Of a stretch of 64,000 nt of DNA, positions 47,477 to 61,049 are shown piece after piece. The position numbers were made by a program, and so were the translations under genes. The DNA is from an uncultured beta proteobacterium (GTDB lineage: Bacteria; Pseudomonadota; Gammaproteobacteria; Burkholderiales; Burkholderiaceae_E): positions 90,228 to 154,227 of the forward strand of contig CAIZNI010000051.1 of the NCBI GenBank assembly GCA_903934295.1, given 5' to 3'. A model generated the notes under the pieces. The model was not told the DNA's origin, did no database searches, and saw nothing but the letters and a program-made list of their open reading frames with translations. Numbering within the stretch: the first letter of the stretch is position 1; each line of letters starts with the position of its first letter.

Positions 47477-48892
47477 TCAGTAGCGCGAGGCGCGCCCGCT
47501 CAGGGCGACGCCGGCGCGCAGCATCGCGAAGGCGAACCAGTTCATCACCCGCACCGGCAGTGCCCGTCGCGCATGGTGGCGAGCCAGCACCGGATGGCCG
47601 CCCCCCGCGATCGCCGCTTCCAGACAGGCGCGCAGCCGGGCCGCGAAACCGGCATGACGGATCACCACATTGGCCTCACGGGCGAGCAGCAGCGAAAACG
47701 GATCGATGTTCGACGACCCGACGGTGGCCCATTCGTCGATGACCGCGACCTTGGCGTGCAGGAAACTGGTCTGGTATTCGACGATCCGGATGCCGGCGGC
47801 CAGCAGCTCGTCATAGAGCGCCTGCGAGGCGTAGTGCTGCAACCGGTACTCCACCCGCCCCTGCAGCAGCAAGGTGACCCGAACCCCGCGCGTCGCCGCC
47901 GCGACCAGCGCGCGGCGCAAGCGAGTGCCCGGAAAGAAATAGGCATTGGCGATCAGGATGTCGCGATGCGCCCGCTCGATCGCGTCCTGGTACTCGCGCT
48001 CGATCGTGCGCCGAAAGCGCCAGTTGTCGCGCAACAGCAGCTTCGCGCGCAGGCCGACAAAGAACAGGGCTGCGTCATCTGGGGCGCCCGCCGCCGGACC
48101 AACCGTTGCTGGATCAACGGTTGCCTGGTCAGCCGTTGCCCGATCAACCAGTGCCGGATCAACCGTTGCCCGATCAGCCATTGCATCAACCATCGCGGCA
48201 GGCGCGCCGGCGGCAGGAATCGCCGCGCTCACCTGCATCACCGATGACCCGTGGTTTTTCGTGGCGGGGATTCGCGCCTTGCGCAGCGCGCGCGGCGTGA
48301 GCGCGGTCCAGACATGGCGCATCGCCTGGAGCGCATCGTCGACCAGCGGGCCGCGAACGGCCACCGCGTAATCGAGCCGCGGGTGCTCCAGGCGCCCATG
48401 GTTCGGGTCGATGCAGTCATCGAGCAGGTTGATGCCGCCGATGAAGGCGAGTTCGGCGTCGATCACCACCAGCTTGCGGTGCAACCGCCGCAGGCGGCGC
48501 CGGTCGAGGGAAAAGGGGCGCGACTCGGGCCGGAAGATCCGCAACTCGACCGGACTGGCGGCCAGCATCGACGCCACTTCACCGCTCAGGCGCGGGGTGC
48601 CGAAACCGTCGACCGCCAGGCGCACCGCCACGCCGCGCCCGCACGCCCGCACCAGCGCCGCCACCACCCGCCGGGCCGTGTCGTCATCGTGCAGGATGTA
48701 GGTCTCGAGGTGGATCTCGACGCGGGCCGCATCGATCGCCCGCTCCAGGGCAGGAAAGTAGGCCTGCCCGCTCTCGAGCAATTCGATCGAATGCCCGGCT
48801 CGCAGGACCGGCAAGGTCAGGGGCAGGCGGCCGGCGACCCGGGCCACCACCCGGCGCAGTCGGGCACGGCCGGCAGCCGCCGCCGCCGCCAT
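47477..48892 (-). CDS. clsB: cardiolipin synthase ClsB-like (phospholipase D family)
   Basis: This enzyme makes cardiolipin by phosphatidyl transfer at the membrane. The 471-residue protein has two HKD motifs: LHRKLVVIDAELAFIGGINL and LHAKVAVIDEWATVGSSNID. The order ybhP-like gene then clsB matches the E. coli ybhP-clsB arrangement. Between the two catalytic halves is an insertion made of five-residue units (ATVDP, ALVDR, ATADQ and variants), encoded by a 15-bp tandem repeat at 48091-48192. The insertion lies near residues 233-267, outside the motifs, so activity may be kept. Confidence 0.9.
   Translation of the reverse strand: MAAAAAAGRARLRRVVARVAGRLPLTLPVLRAGHSIELLESGQAYFPALERAIDAARVEIHLETYILHDDDTARRVVAALVRACGRGVAVRLAVDGFGTPRLSGEVASMLAASPVELRIFRPESRPFSLDRRRLRRLHRKLVVIDAELAFIGGINLLDDCIDPNHGRLEHPRLDYAVAVRGPLVDDALQAMRHVWTALTPRALRKARIPATKNHGSSVMQVSAAIPAAGAPAAMVDAMADRATVDPALVDRATADQATVDPATVGPAAGAPDDAALFFVGLRAKLLLRDNWRFRRTIEREYQDAIERAHRDILIANAYFFPGTRLRRALVAAATRGVRVTLLLQGRVEYRLQHYASQALYDELLAAGIRIVEYQTSFLHAKVAVIDEWATVGSSNIDPFSLLLAREANVVIRHAGFAARLRACLEAAIAGGGHPVLARHHARRALPVRVMNWFAFAMLRAGVALSGRASRY
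48091..48195. repeat. 15-bp tandem repeat inside clsB
   Basis: Seven units of the GTTGCCCGATCAACC type (two related variants alternate) run from 48091 to 48195. Fifteen bp is five codons, so the reading frame is kept and each unit adds five residues. Confidence 0.9.
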
Positions 48893-48895
48893 CGC

Positions 48896-49861
48896 TCAGG
48901 CCTCGACCTGGAGGTCCGCCAGCAACGGGCTGTGATCGGACAGGCGCGCCCACTCGGGCCCGCGCATCACCTTGGCCTCGCGGACATCGAAGCCGCGCAG
49001 ATAGATTCGGTCCATCCGCAGCCAGGGCACCAGTGCCGGGAAGGTGCGCGCGGTGCGCACGCGACGCACCGGCGCTGCCGACCGCGCCCCCTCGGCGGCA
49101 CTCGGTTCGAACAGCCGGTCGCGCACGAAATGGACCATCTGCTGACGCATGCCGGCCGCCGGGCGGGCCATGTCGAAGACCTCGCGCACACCCAGGCGTT
49201 CATAGAGCGTGGCCGACAGCAGGTTGCGCCAGTCGTTGAAGTCGCCGGCGATGATCAGCGGCGCACCGGGCGCGATCTCGCGCTCGATCCACTCGACCAG
49301 CGCCCGGGTCTGGCGCTCGCGGCTGCCGGCCAGCAGGCCGAAATGGACCACGAAGCAGTGCAGATCGACACCCGGACACTGGACCACGCAGTGCAGGATG
49401 CCGCGCGACTCGAGCGCGTGATCGGAGACGTCGCGGTTCTCGCGGCGCAGGATCGGAAAGCGCGACAGCAGCGCGTTGCCATGGTGGCCGTGCAGGTACG
49501 AGGCGTTGCGTCCGTAGGCCGCCTCGAAGGTGTGCTTGCGGGTCGTCGCACCCGCCAGAAAGACATGCTGCGACTCGCGCGGCCAGTGCTCGAAGCGCAC
49601 CGCATGCCGTTCGTGGCGTCCCTGGACTTCCTGCAGAAACACCAGGTCGGCATCGAGTTCATGCAACCGCGCGCGCAGTTCGTGGATTCGGGTGACGCGG
49701 CGCAGACCGAACAGCTCGCTGGTCACGCCCTTGTGGATGTTGTAGGTGGCGACCCGCAGACGCAGCGGTCCTGCCGCACCGGCCCGGTCGCTGGCCGTCC
49801 GGGCACCGGCGCCGGTCGCTCGACGGGCAGGGGCAGGAGCGGGCGCGGGCGCAGGGCTCAT
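48896..49861 (-). CDS. endonuclease/exonuclease/phosphatase family protein (YbhP-like)
   Basis: This is a DNase I-fold hydrolase of 321 residues. Motifs: LRVATYNIHKGVTSELFGLR, LVFLQEVQGRHERHAV, LHCFVVHFGLLAGSRERQTR, IIAGDFNDWRN and the C-terminal LSDHSPLLADL. The N-terminal about 30 residues are Ala/Pro-rich and low-complexity. Its neighbour clsB follows after 3 nt, as in E. coli, where the homologue is ybhP. The true substrate (nucleic acid or phospholipid headgroup) is unknown. Its start overlaps the nudB stop as ATGA. Confidence 0.87.
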   Translation of the reverse strand: MSPAPAPAPAPARRATGAGARTASDRAGAAGPLRLRVATYNIHKGVTSELFGLRRVTRIHELRARLHELDADLVFLQEVQGRHERHAVRFEHWPRESQHVFLAGATTRKHTFEAAYGRNASYLHGHHGNALLSRFPILRRENRDVSDHALESRGILHCVVQCPGVDLHCFVVHFGLLAGSRERQTRALVEWIEREIAPGAPLIIAGDFNDWRNLLSATLYERLGVREVFDMARPAAGMRQQMVHFVRDRLFEPSAAEGARSAAPVRRVRTARTFPALVPWLRMDRIYLRGFDVREAKVMRGPEWARLSDHSPLLADLQVEA

Positions 49862-50325
49862 CGGCTGACCGGGTAGCGCCGTGCGAGGTCCTGGATCGCC
49901 TGCACGTTGGACCAGGAAAAGCAGCGGCCCGCCGCCTCTTCCCAGGGCAGCCAGACCGACTGCAGGTGCTCGCGCGGCGACAGCGTCACCGCCACCGGCG
50001 CCGGCACCCGCAGCCCGAACACGTGCTCGGTGTTGTGGGTGACCCCTTCGGGATAGCGATGCCGCCAGTGCGGGAAGATCTCGTAGCGGTGGGTCACCGC
50101 CCAGTCGGTGAGCTCATGGCGCGTGACATCGATGCCGGTCTCCTCGAGCACCTCGCGCGCGCAGGTGAGCGTGAGCGGCTCGTCAGCCGCGTCCTTGCTG
50201 CCGGTGACCGACTGCCAGAACCCCGGATGATCGGCGCGTTCGAGCAGCAGCACCCGCAGGTCGGGCGTGTGGATCACGACCAGCACGGACTCCGGAATCT
50301 TGGTGCCCGCGGGGCGTGCCGTCAT
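49858..50325 (-). CDS. nudB: dihydroneopterin triphosphate diphosphatase (NudB)
   Basis: This 155-residue Nudix hydrolase removes pyrophosphate from dihydroneopterin triphosphate in folate synthesis. The Nudix box is TGSKDAADEPLTLTCAREVL followed by EETGI; its first half is one residue longer than the standard pattern, as seen in related betaproteobacterial NudB. FWQSVTGS and HNTEHVFGLRVP are typical of NudB. It lies 15 nt after aspS, a common pairing. Confidence 0.88.
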   Translation of the reverse strand: MTARPAGTKIPESVLVVIHTPDLRVLLLERADHPGFWQSVTGSKDAADEPLTLTCAREVLEETGIDVTRHELTDWAVTHRYEIFPHWRHRYPEGVTHNTEHVFGLRVPAPVAVTLSPREHLQSVWLPWEEAAGRCFSWSNVQAIQDLARRYPVSR

Positions 50326-50340
50326 GGTGTCGCGCGCCCC

Positions 50341-52137
<1,797 letters not shown>

Positions 52138-52185
52138 GATGCTGTTTCTCCAGGGGAAATGGGTGCCGGGCGCCGGACCGGGACG

Positions 52186-52866
52186 CTAGGCGGGTGGCAA
52201 TGTCGCGGCAGCGGCGCGCGCACTGCGCGCGGCGGAGCCGGTATCGGGATTGGGCGCCACCACGCCCATCGACACCACGTACTTCAGCGCCTCGTCGACG
52301 CTCATCGCCAGCTCGATCGTCTCGTGGCGCGGGAACATCAGGAAGAATCCCGAGGTCGGATTCGGCGTGGTCGGCACATAGACCGAGACCATCTCGACCG
52401 ACACCACCGACTTCACTTCATGCGCGGGCGTGCCGGTCTGAAAACCGATCGTCCAGACGCCGCTGCGCGGGTACTGCACCAGGATGGCCTTGCGAAACGC
52501 CTGGCCACTGGGCGAGAGCACCGTGTCGCTCACCTGCTTCACGCTGGAATAGATGGAGCGCACGATGGGGATCCGCGCCAGCACCGCCTCCCAGAGGCGA
52601 ACCAGCCCCTGGCCGAGAATGTTGCGGGTGAGAAGCCCCGACAGGAAGATGACCACCAGGGTGAGGATGACCCCGAGGCCGGGCACGCGCCGTCCGAAGA
52701 GCTTCTCGGGCTGCAGGTGCTCGGGCAGCAGCTGCAGCGTCTGGTCCATGGTGCTGACGATCAGGTTGAGCACCCAGAGCGTGATCACCAGCGGCACCCA
52801 GATCAGCAGGCCGGTGACGAAATACGATCGCAGCGGCGATTTGGGAGTGGACGACGTACCGGGCAA
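52186..52866 (-). CDS. DUF502 membrane protein
   Basis: This 226-residue DUF502 protein is often found before aspS in betaproteobacteria. It has two membrane helices, YFVTGLLIWVPLVITLWVL and LGVILTLVVIFLSGLLT, followed by the conserved IPIVRSIYSSVKQVSDTVLS and SGFFLMFPRHETIELAMSVD. The start is TTG at 52864-52866, supported by AGGAG 7 nt upstream; no in-frame ATG exists before the first helix. Function unknown. Confidence 0.88.
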   Translation of the reverse strand: MPGTSSTPKSPLRSYFVTGLLIWVPLVITLWVLNLIVSTMDQTLQLLPEHLQPEKLFGRRVPGLGVILTLVVIFLSGLLTRNILGQGLVRLWEAVLARIPIVRSIYSSVKQVSDTVLSPSGQAFRKAILVQYPRSGVWTIGFQTGTPAHEVKSVVSVEMVSVYVPTTPNPTSGFFLMFPRHETIELAMSVDEALKYVVSMGVVAPNPDTGSAARSARAAAATLPPA

Positions 52867-52893
52867 GGTGTGCTCCTGATCGAGCCCGCGGGC

Positions 52894-53262
52894 TCAGGCG
52901 GTCTTGTTGCCGCCCGAGGCGGGCGCCGGGGCGGCGGCGGGCGTCGGCGCAGGCGACGATGTCTGGGCGGGCGCCGCGGGCGCGGGCGTGGCGGGGGTGC
53001 CCGCGACCGGCGCACCGGTCACCGGCGCGCCCTCCTTGCCCTTGCTGTCACCCGACACGTCACCCGGCTTGGCCTTGCCATTGTCACGGAAGTCGGTGAC
53101 ATACCAGCCAGAACCCTTCAACTGGAAGGCCGGGGCGGTCAGCTGCTTGCGAAAGGCATCGGCACCGCAGCCCGGACAGATGTGCAGCACCGGATCGCTG
53201 CGTTTTTGCAGGACATCCTGGGCGAAGCCACAGCTTTCGCATCGGTAAGCGAAGATCGGCAT
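52894..53262 (-). CDS. FmdB-family zinc-ribbon protein
   Basis: This 122-residue protein has an N-terminal FmdB zinc ribbon: MPIFAYRCESCGFAQDVLQK, then CPGCGADAFRKQLTAPAF. The cysteines sit as two CxxC pairs. The C-terminal half is a Pro/Ala/Thr-rich low-complexity tail. It is the first gene of the fmdB-DUF502-aspS-nudB run. A possible regulatory role is inferred from family naming only. Confidence 0.85.
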   Translation of the reverse strand: MPIFAYRCESCGFAQDVLQKRSDPVLHICPGCGADAFRKQLTAPAFQLKGSGWYVTDFRDNGKAKPGDVSGDSKGKEGAPVTGAPVAGTPATPAPAAPAQTSSPAPTPAAAPAPASGGNKTA

Positions 53263-53334
53263 GGTGATGAGATTCCGTGAGGGGTTTCCGATTGGACTTC
53301 GGAAGCCCGGCGCTGGTTTTGCGGAAAACCTTGA

Positions 53335-53340
53335 ATTATA
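53335..53340 (-). promoter_or_regulatory. -10 element upstream of the fmdB-DUF502-aspS operon
   Basis: A perfect TATAAT on the minus strand lies 73 nt before the fmdB ATG in an unusually AT-rich patch. No good -35 is seen at 16-18 bp. Transcription would start near 53327. Confidence 0.5.
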
Positions 53341-53370
53341 TGGGATTTCGAGCGCCGACGCTGCGCAGCC

Positions 53371-54153
53371 TCAGCCCGCCGGGACATCGCGCGCGGGGCG
53401 CAGCGGCATCCGGTACAGCCAGAGCGGCTTGCCGGGAACCGACTCGAGCCGCGCGGTGGGCTCGATCCCGGGCAGCGGGAACTCCAGGCTGGCGAGCCAG
53501 GCGCCCGCGGGCAATTCAGCCGCCGCCTTGTCGGCGGCACGTCCCATGCTCTCGGGGCGCTGGAACAGGTAGACGAGGCTGCAGCCCGACCAGTCGGCGC
53601 GCCAGATGCTCTGGCGACGGATCCGGGCATCGCGGCAACGCCAGCGGCAGGCCAGCACCAGCGGCCAGCTCCATTCGAGCCCGATCAGACGCGCCTGGGG
53701 ATATTCCTGGCGCAAGGCCGCGAGCCCGGCGCCCAGGCCGCAACCCGCGTCCATGACCAGCGCCTGCGCCGGCAGGGGCACCCGGGCGGCCAGCCCGCGC
53801 AGGGCGCCCTCAGGCGTGGGAAACAGCGGCGCGTCGCGCCAGACGTTGATCGGATAGAGCAGGACCAGCAGGGCCAGCGGCGCGAGCCAGGTCCAGGCCG
53901 GCAGGGAACCCGCCGCGCCCGTCTGACCGGCCGACAGCATCAGCAGCAGCGCCGAGAGCGGAAAGCCGGCGCCGATGAAGACTCGCCGCCACGGGGTGTT
54001 GCCGGCCGCCGCGACAACCAGCCCCGCGAGGGTCGCGCCCGACAGCGCGATCGGCACCGACACCGCCTGGGCGCGCAGCAGGAAGAACAGCCCCCAAGCC
54101 ACACCCCAGCCGAGCAGCGCCGGCAGCGGCCACCGCAACAGACGCCCCCGCAT
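53371..54153 (-). CDS. membrane-anchored class I SAM-dependent methyltransferase
   Basis: This 260-residue protein has three or four hydrophobic helices in its first half (LLGWGVAWGLFFLLRAQAVS, GATLAGLVVAAAGN, LSALLLMLSAG, WLAPLALLVLLYPINVW). A methyltransferase domain follows, with motif I ALVMDAGCGLGAGLAALRQE (near residue 130). SIWRADWSGCSLVYLFQRPE is a later conserved segment. Substrate unknown. It starts 3 nt after the ssb stop. Confidence 0.8.
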   Translation of the reverse strand: MRGRLLRWPLPALLGWGVAWGLFFLLRAQAVSVPIALSGATLAGLVVAAAGNTPWRRVFIGAGFPLSALLLMLSAGQTGAAGSLPAWTWLAPLALLVLLYPINVWRDAPLFPTPEGALRGLAARVPLPAQALVMDAGCGLGAGLAALRQEYPQARLIGLEWSWPLVLACRWRCRDARIRRQSIWRADWSGCSLVYLFQRPESMGRAADKAAAELPAGAWLASLEFPLPGIEPTARLESVPGKPLWLYRMPLRPARDVPAG

Positions 54154-54156
54154 GCG

Positions 54157-54735
54157 TCAGAACGGGATGTCGTCGTCCATGTTGTCGAAATTGGGCGCGG
54201 GCTTTCTGGCCGCGGGCCGGGCGCCACCGCCACCGCCACCGCCACCACCGCTCTCGCGGCCACCGCCACTGCCCTCGCGGCCGCCACCACCGGACGATTC
54301 GCGGGAATAGGACCCAGAGGACCCCGAGGACCCCGAGGACCCCGACCCGGCGCCAGCGCCCTCGTAGTCACCACCACCGCCGCCGCCGCCGCCGCCACCC
54401 TCACGGCCGCCGAGCAACTGCATCTCCTCGGCGATGATTTCGGTGGTGAACTTCTCCTGGCCTTCCTTGTCGGTCCACTTGCGGGTCTTCAGGCGACCCT
54501 CGACATAGACCGGGCGCCCTTTCTTCAGGTATTCGCCGGCGATCTCGGCCAGGCGGTCATAGAAGACCACCCGGTGCCACTCGGTCTCTTCCTTGCGCTC
54601 GCCGCTGGCCTTGTCCTTCCAGCTTCGGGTGGTGGCGATCGAAACGTTGCAGATCGCGCCGCCATTCGGGGAATAACGGGTTTCGGGATCGCGCCCGAGA
54701 TTGCCCACCAGGATCACCTTGTTCACTGCAGCCAT
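54157..54735 (-). CDS. ssb: single-stranded DNA-binding protein
   Basis: SSB coats single-stranded DNA in replication and repair. The 192-residue protein has the OB-fold ([40 protein letters not shown]), a glycine/serine-rich linker of about 60 residues, and the acidic tip MDDDIPF that recruits partner proteins. The linker is longer than in E. coli and contains 9-bp repeats (54311-54346). ATG at 54733-54735 is preferred over a GTG two codons upstream. Confidence 0.97.
   Translation of the reverse strand: MAAVNKVILVGNLGRDPETRYSPNGGAICNVSIATTRSWKDKASGERKEETEWHRVVFYDRLAEIAGEYLKKGRPVYVEGRLKTRKWTDKEGQEKFTTEIIAEEMQLLGGREGGGGGGGGGGDYEGAGAGSGSSGSSGSSGSYSRESSGGGGREGSGGGRESGGGGGGGGGARPAARKPAPNFDNMDDDIPF
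54311..54346. repeat. 9-bp tandem repeat in the SSB linker
   Basis: Four units of the GACCCCGAG type, two of them identical, encode SSG tripeptides in the flexible linker. Confidence 0.85.
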
Positions 54736-54809
54736 GTTCACTCTCTTTCGCGCGAGGCATCGCGCCTTGGGTGTGCGATCGACCCGGGATTGCGCCTGTC
54801 GGCGGGCGT

Positions 54810-56060
54810 TCAGCCGCGACTGCGGCCTTGTTCAGACACCGGCTGACCGGACGGCAGGTCCGCCGGCGACGCGCCCCGCGCCAGCGGCCATCGCTTCTGG
54901 CTGACGGTGGCTGCCAACCATACCACCACCAGCACCGCCGCCACACCCAGCACCGCCGACGCGCCCAGGCGCTGATACGCCCAGCCGCCCAGCGCGCCGC
55001 CGCAGAACAATCCGATCGACTGCACCGTGTTGTAGATACCCAGCGCCGCCCCCCGCGAGTCGGCAGGTGCCATCCGCGAAACCAGCGAGGGCAGCGACGC
55101 TTCCAGCACATTGAACGCCGTCAGGTACAGCGTCATCAAGCCCACCAGAGGGACTAGACCGTGTGGCTCGGTCATCAGGGCGAGGAGCACCGCCAGCAGC
55201 AGCAGCACGCCGACCGCGAAGACCTCGCGCATCCGGCCGCGCCGCTCGCCCCAGCCCAGCGGCGCGAGCATCAGCAGCAGCGACACCGTCACCGCCACCA
55301 GGTAGAGGGGCGCGTGATCGCGCAGCGGCACGCCGGCGCGCTCGACCAGCCATCCCGGTATCACCATGAAAAACCCGATCTGGACCGCGTGCAGCACGAA
55401 GACGCCGATGTTCAGCCGCATCAGGGCCGGGTCCAGCAGCAGCACGCGCAGCGGCGTGGTACGCCGCTGGACCTCGCGCGCCGGTGTCGGCGGCACCACC
55501 CACAGGGTGACGCCGATCGCGGCCAGCGCCAGCGCACCCGTCAGTTCGAACAGACCCGAGAGCCCGATCCGGGCATGCAGCCAGGGGGAGGCCACCAGAG
55601 TGAGCGCGAAACTCAGCCCGATCGAGGCCCCCACCATCGCCATCGCCTTGGTCCGCTGCGATTCGCGAGTGCTGTCGGCCACCAGCGCGGTGACCGCCGC
55701 CGACACCGCGCCCGCGCCCTGGATCGCCCGCCCGATCAGCACGCCCAGCACGTCCTGGGCGGTCGCCGCCACCAGGCTGCCGGCGGCGAACAGGAGCAGG
55801 CCGGCGACGATGACCGGCTTGCGGCCGATCCGGTCCGAGGCCATCCCCAGGGGCAGTTGCAGCAGCGCCTGGACGAACCCGTAGGCGCCCAGCGCCAGCC
55901 CGACCAGCAGCGCGTTGTCGCCACCCGGCAGCAGACGCGCCTGCACCGCGAACACCGGCAGGATCAGGAACATCCCGAACATGCGCAGCGCAAACACGAA
56001 GGCCAGCGCGGCGCTGGCCCGCAGTTCCGGGCGGGTCATCGAATCGGGGCGATCGGACAT
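54810..56060 (-). CDS. MFS transporter
   Basis: This 416-residue major facilitator with about 12 helices resembles YajR-type drug/metabolite exporters. [20 protein letters not shown] is the loop 2-3 signature, [20 protein letters not shown] follows, and [20 protein letters not shown] begins the second half. The start [20 protein letters not shown] at 56060 is chosen; the ATG at 56037-56039 is an alternative. It is divergent from uvrA, sharing a 188-nt gap. Substrate unknown. Confidence 0.85.
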   Translation of the reverse strand: MSDRPDSMTRPELRASAALAFVFALRMFGMFLILPVFAVQARLLPGGDNALLVGLALGAYGFVQALLQLPLGMASDRIGRKPVIVAGLLLFAAGSLVAATAQDVLGVLIGRAIQGAGAVSAAVTALVADSTRESQRTKAMAMVGASIGLSFALTLVASPWLHARIGLSGLFELTGALALAAIGVTLWVVPPTPAREVQRRTTPLRVLLLDPALMRLNIGVFVLHAVQIGFFMVIPGWLVERAGVPLRDHAPLYLVAVTVSLLLMLAPLGWGERRGRMREVFAVGVLLLLAVLLALMTEPHGLVPLVGLMTLYLTAFNVLEASLPSLVSRMAPADSRGAALGIYNTVQSIGLFCGGALGGWAYQRLGASAVLGVAAVLVVVWLAATVSQKRWPLARGASPADLPSGQPVSEQGRSRG

Positions 56061-56201
56061 CGGGGACGGGCGGGCAGGCAGGAGGGAAAGGGCGGAAGAG
56101 GGAAAAGAAAGGCGGCAAGCCACAGGCTGCAAAGGGGGGTGGCGCACCGCGGCCCAGCCGGCACGCACCGGTGTCCGGACGCCCGGGATGATGCAACGCG
56201 G

Positions 56202-56207
56202 TATATT
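56202..56207 (+). promoter_or_regulatory. possible -10 element for uvrA
   Basis: TATATT in the AT-rich patch GGTATATTAATCG lies 42 nt before the uvrA ATG. There is no clear -35, and no LexA-type box was recognised in this gap. Confidence 0.35.
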
Positions 56208-56248
56208 AATCGATTGCCTGCCCGTCACCGGGCGTCGACTGCGACCCG

Positions 56249-59134
<2,886 letters not shown>

Positions 59135-59143
59135 CCAGGCGGG

Positions 59144-59998
59144 TCAGCCGGGCGCGGCGGCCTGATCAGGCCGGTAGTCGGCGAACAGCACCAGCACGCG
59201 CGCCATCTCGTCGTCGCCGAGCACCGGCGGCACGCCGAGCTGGCAGGCCAGGTGATACATCCGCGACAGCGACTCGACCTCTTCGGCCAGCGCCAGCGCG
59301 CTCTCGAGCGAGGCGCCCAGCGCGACGATGCCGTGGTGGGCCATCAGGCAGGCGCGCCGGCCCGCCAGCGCGGCCAGCGCGGTGTCGCTGAGCGCCTGGG
59401 TCCCAAAAGTGGCATAGCCGGCACAGCGGATGTCGTTGCCACCGGCCATCGCCACCATGTAATGGAAGGCCGGGATCCCGGCCGCCTGTACGCTGGCCAG
59501 ACAGGCCAGGGCGGTGGCATGCGGCGGGTGCGCATGGACCACTGCCGCCGCGTCGGGCCGCGCGGCGTAGATGTCGCGATGGATGCGCCACTCGGAACTC
59601 GGGCGGCGGCCATTGCTGTCGATCACCGCGGGGACGGTGGGCGGTGCACCACCGGTCTGCGAGTCGGTCTGCGAGTCGGCCTGCGTCCGGGTCTGCAGCG
59701 ACAGCCAGACGATGTCGTCGGGGCGCATCCGGGCGTAGGGCAGCGCCGACGGCGTGACCAGCAGGCCGGCCGCGCCGCCCCGGTCCCAGCGCAGCGAGGC
59801 GTTGCCCGCCTTGCCCTGGTTGATGCCGCGCGCGTTCAGTTCCCGGCAGGTGTCGATCAGTGCGGCTCGCGCCTGATTCTCGGTGGTGAGCGAGTCGTCG
59901 TGGCGCGGGGCGGCGACAGGCACACCGGCAGGGCTGCCGGCAGAATTGGCGGCGCCAGCCCCGCCGGCGGACGGCTCAGCGGACGGCTCAGCGGTCAT
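59144..59998 (-). CDS. class II aldolase (candidate 5-deoxyribulose/methylthioribulose 1-phosphate aldolase)
   Basis: This 284-residue zinc-dependent aldolase of the fuculose-phosphate type has the phosphate loop LNARGINQGKAGNASLRW, LLVTPSALPYARMRPDDIVW, SSEWRIHRDIYAARPDA, the metal ligands VVHAHPPHATALACL and the third His in LMAHHGIVALG. The N-terminal about 40 residues and a Gln/Thr/Asp/Ser tract are low-complexity. Translation starts 11 nt inside mtnA. Beside MtnA it fits the DHAP-shunt aldolase; MtnB of the methionine salvage route is a related but shorter family and fits less well. Confidence 0.82.
   Translation of the reverse strand: MTAEPSAEPSAGGAGAANSAGSPAGVPVAAPRHDDSLTTENQARAALIDTCRELNARGINQGKAGNASLRWDRGGAAGLLVTPSALPYARMRPDDIVWLSLQTRTQADSQTDSQTGGAPPTVPAVIDSNGRRPSSEWRIHRDIYAARPDAAAVVHAHPPHATALACLASVQAAGIPAFHYMVAMAGGNDIRCAGYATFGTQALSDTALAALAGRRACLMAHHGIVALGASLESALALAEEVESLSRMYHLACQLGVPPVLGDDEMARVLVLFADYRPDQAAAPG
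59655..59690. repeat. 12-bp tandem repeat inside the aldolase gene
   Basis: Two perfect units GTCTGCGAGTCG (59655-59678) are followed by a diverged third. They encode the ADSQTDSQT tract. Confidence 0.85.
59969..59992. repeat. 12-bp duplication at the mtnA/aldolase junction
   Basis: GGACGGCTCAGC is duplicated exactly. The second copy contains the mtnA stop codon, and together the copies encode the AEPSAEPS start of the aldolase. Confidence 0.9.
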
Positions 59999-61049
59999 CT
60001 TGGAGCAGCCGCGCCAGCGCCGGCTCGCTGGCCGCACAGGGTCCGCGCTCGGTGATCAGCGCATCGACCAGGCGGGCCGGCGTGACGTCGAAGGCCGGGT
60101 TCAGCGCGGCCGAGCCGTCGGGGACGATCTGGACATCGACGAGTTGCCCGAGAGGGTCGCGGCCGCGGATGTGGGTGACTTCGCGCGGACTGCGCTCCTC
60201 GATCGGGATCGCCGCGCCGTCGGGCGCCCGCGGATCGATGGTCGAGACCGGGCAGGCGACATAGAAGGGCACCCGGTTGTCGCGGGCCGCCAGCGCCTTC
60301 AGGTAGGTGCCGATCTTGTTGGCGACATCGCCGTTGCGGGCCACCCGGTCGCAGCCGACCAGCACCGCATCGACCCGTCCCTCGCGCATCAGCAGGCCCC
60401 CGGCGTTGTCGCTCACCACCGTGTGCGGCACGCCGCGATCGGCCAGCTCCCAGGCGGTGAGGCTGGCCCCCTGGTTGCGCGGCCGCGTCTCGTCGACCCA
60501 GACATGGAGCGGCACGCCCTGCGCGTGCAGCGCGTAGACCGGCGCGAGCGCGGTGCCGTGATCGACGGTGGCCAGGCGCCCGGCGTTGCAGTGGGTGAGG
60601 ATCTGCAGGACGCCGGCGCGCGGGGCGAGCGCCTGCAACAGCCGCCCGCCGTGATGGCCGATCTGCGCGTTGCACGCGACATCGTCGTCGCACAGGCGGC
60701 CGGCCTCCTGCCAGGCGGCGTCGGCACGCGCGGCCACCGGCAGCGGCAGCACCCGGTCGCGCACCCGCTCCAGCGCCCAGCGCAGGTTCACCGCGGTCGG
60801 GCGGGTGGCATTGAGGCGCTGCAACGCCTGCGCCAGCGCTGCGTCGTCGGCCCGTTCACGCAGGGCAAGGGCCAGTCCGTAAGCGCCCACTGCGCCGATC
60901 AGCGGCGCCCCGCGGACCTGCATCGAGGTGATGGCGTGCGCGCAGTCGGCCTCACCGGCCAGCGCGATGACGACCGACTCGAAGGGCAGCCGGGTCTGGT
61001 CCCAGGTGAACAGCCGTTCGTCGGTATCGATCCAGAGGGTTCTCGGCAT
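59988..61049 (-). CDS. mtnA: S-methyl-5-thioribose-1-phosphate isomerase
   Basis: MtnA isomerises methylthioribose-1-phosphate (and 5-deoxyribose-1-phosphate) to the ribulose form. The 353-residue protein has ITSMQVRGAPLIGAVGAYGL, the catalytic Cys in LQILTHCNAGRLATVDHGTA and the catalytic Asp in VLVGCDRVARNGDVANKIGT. Length and motifs are standard. It is coupled to the downstream aldolase by overlap. The nucleosidase/kinase or phosphorylase step must be encoded elsewhere. Confidence 0.95.
   Translation of the reverse strand: MPRTLWIDTDERLFTWDQTRLPFESVVIALAGEADCAHAITSMQVRGAPLIGAVGAYGLALALRERADDAALAQALQRLNATRPTAVNLRWALERVRDRVLPLPVAARADAAWQEAGRLCDDDVACNAQIGHHGGRLLQALAPRAGVLQILTHCNAGRLATVDHGTALAPVYALHAQGVPLHVWVDETRPRNQGASLTAWELADRGVPHTVVSDNAGGLLMREGRVDAVLVGCDRVARNGDVANKIGTYLKALAARDNRVPFYVACPVSTIDPRAPDGAAIPIEERSPREVTHIRGRDPLGQLVDVQIVPDGSAALNPAFDVTPARLVDALITERGPCAASEPALARLLQDDR

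Noticed and set aside
44555..48247. 1230-codon plus-strand frame opposite DUF429, ligase, exonuclease and clsB
   Set aside because: It spans four well-supported minus genes, has Arg/His/Gln/Gly-rich shadow composition and matches no family.
56061..56248. LexA (SOS) box for uvrA
   Set aside because: No CTG-N10-CAG-type palindrome was found in the gap.
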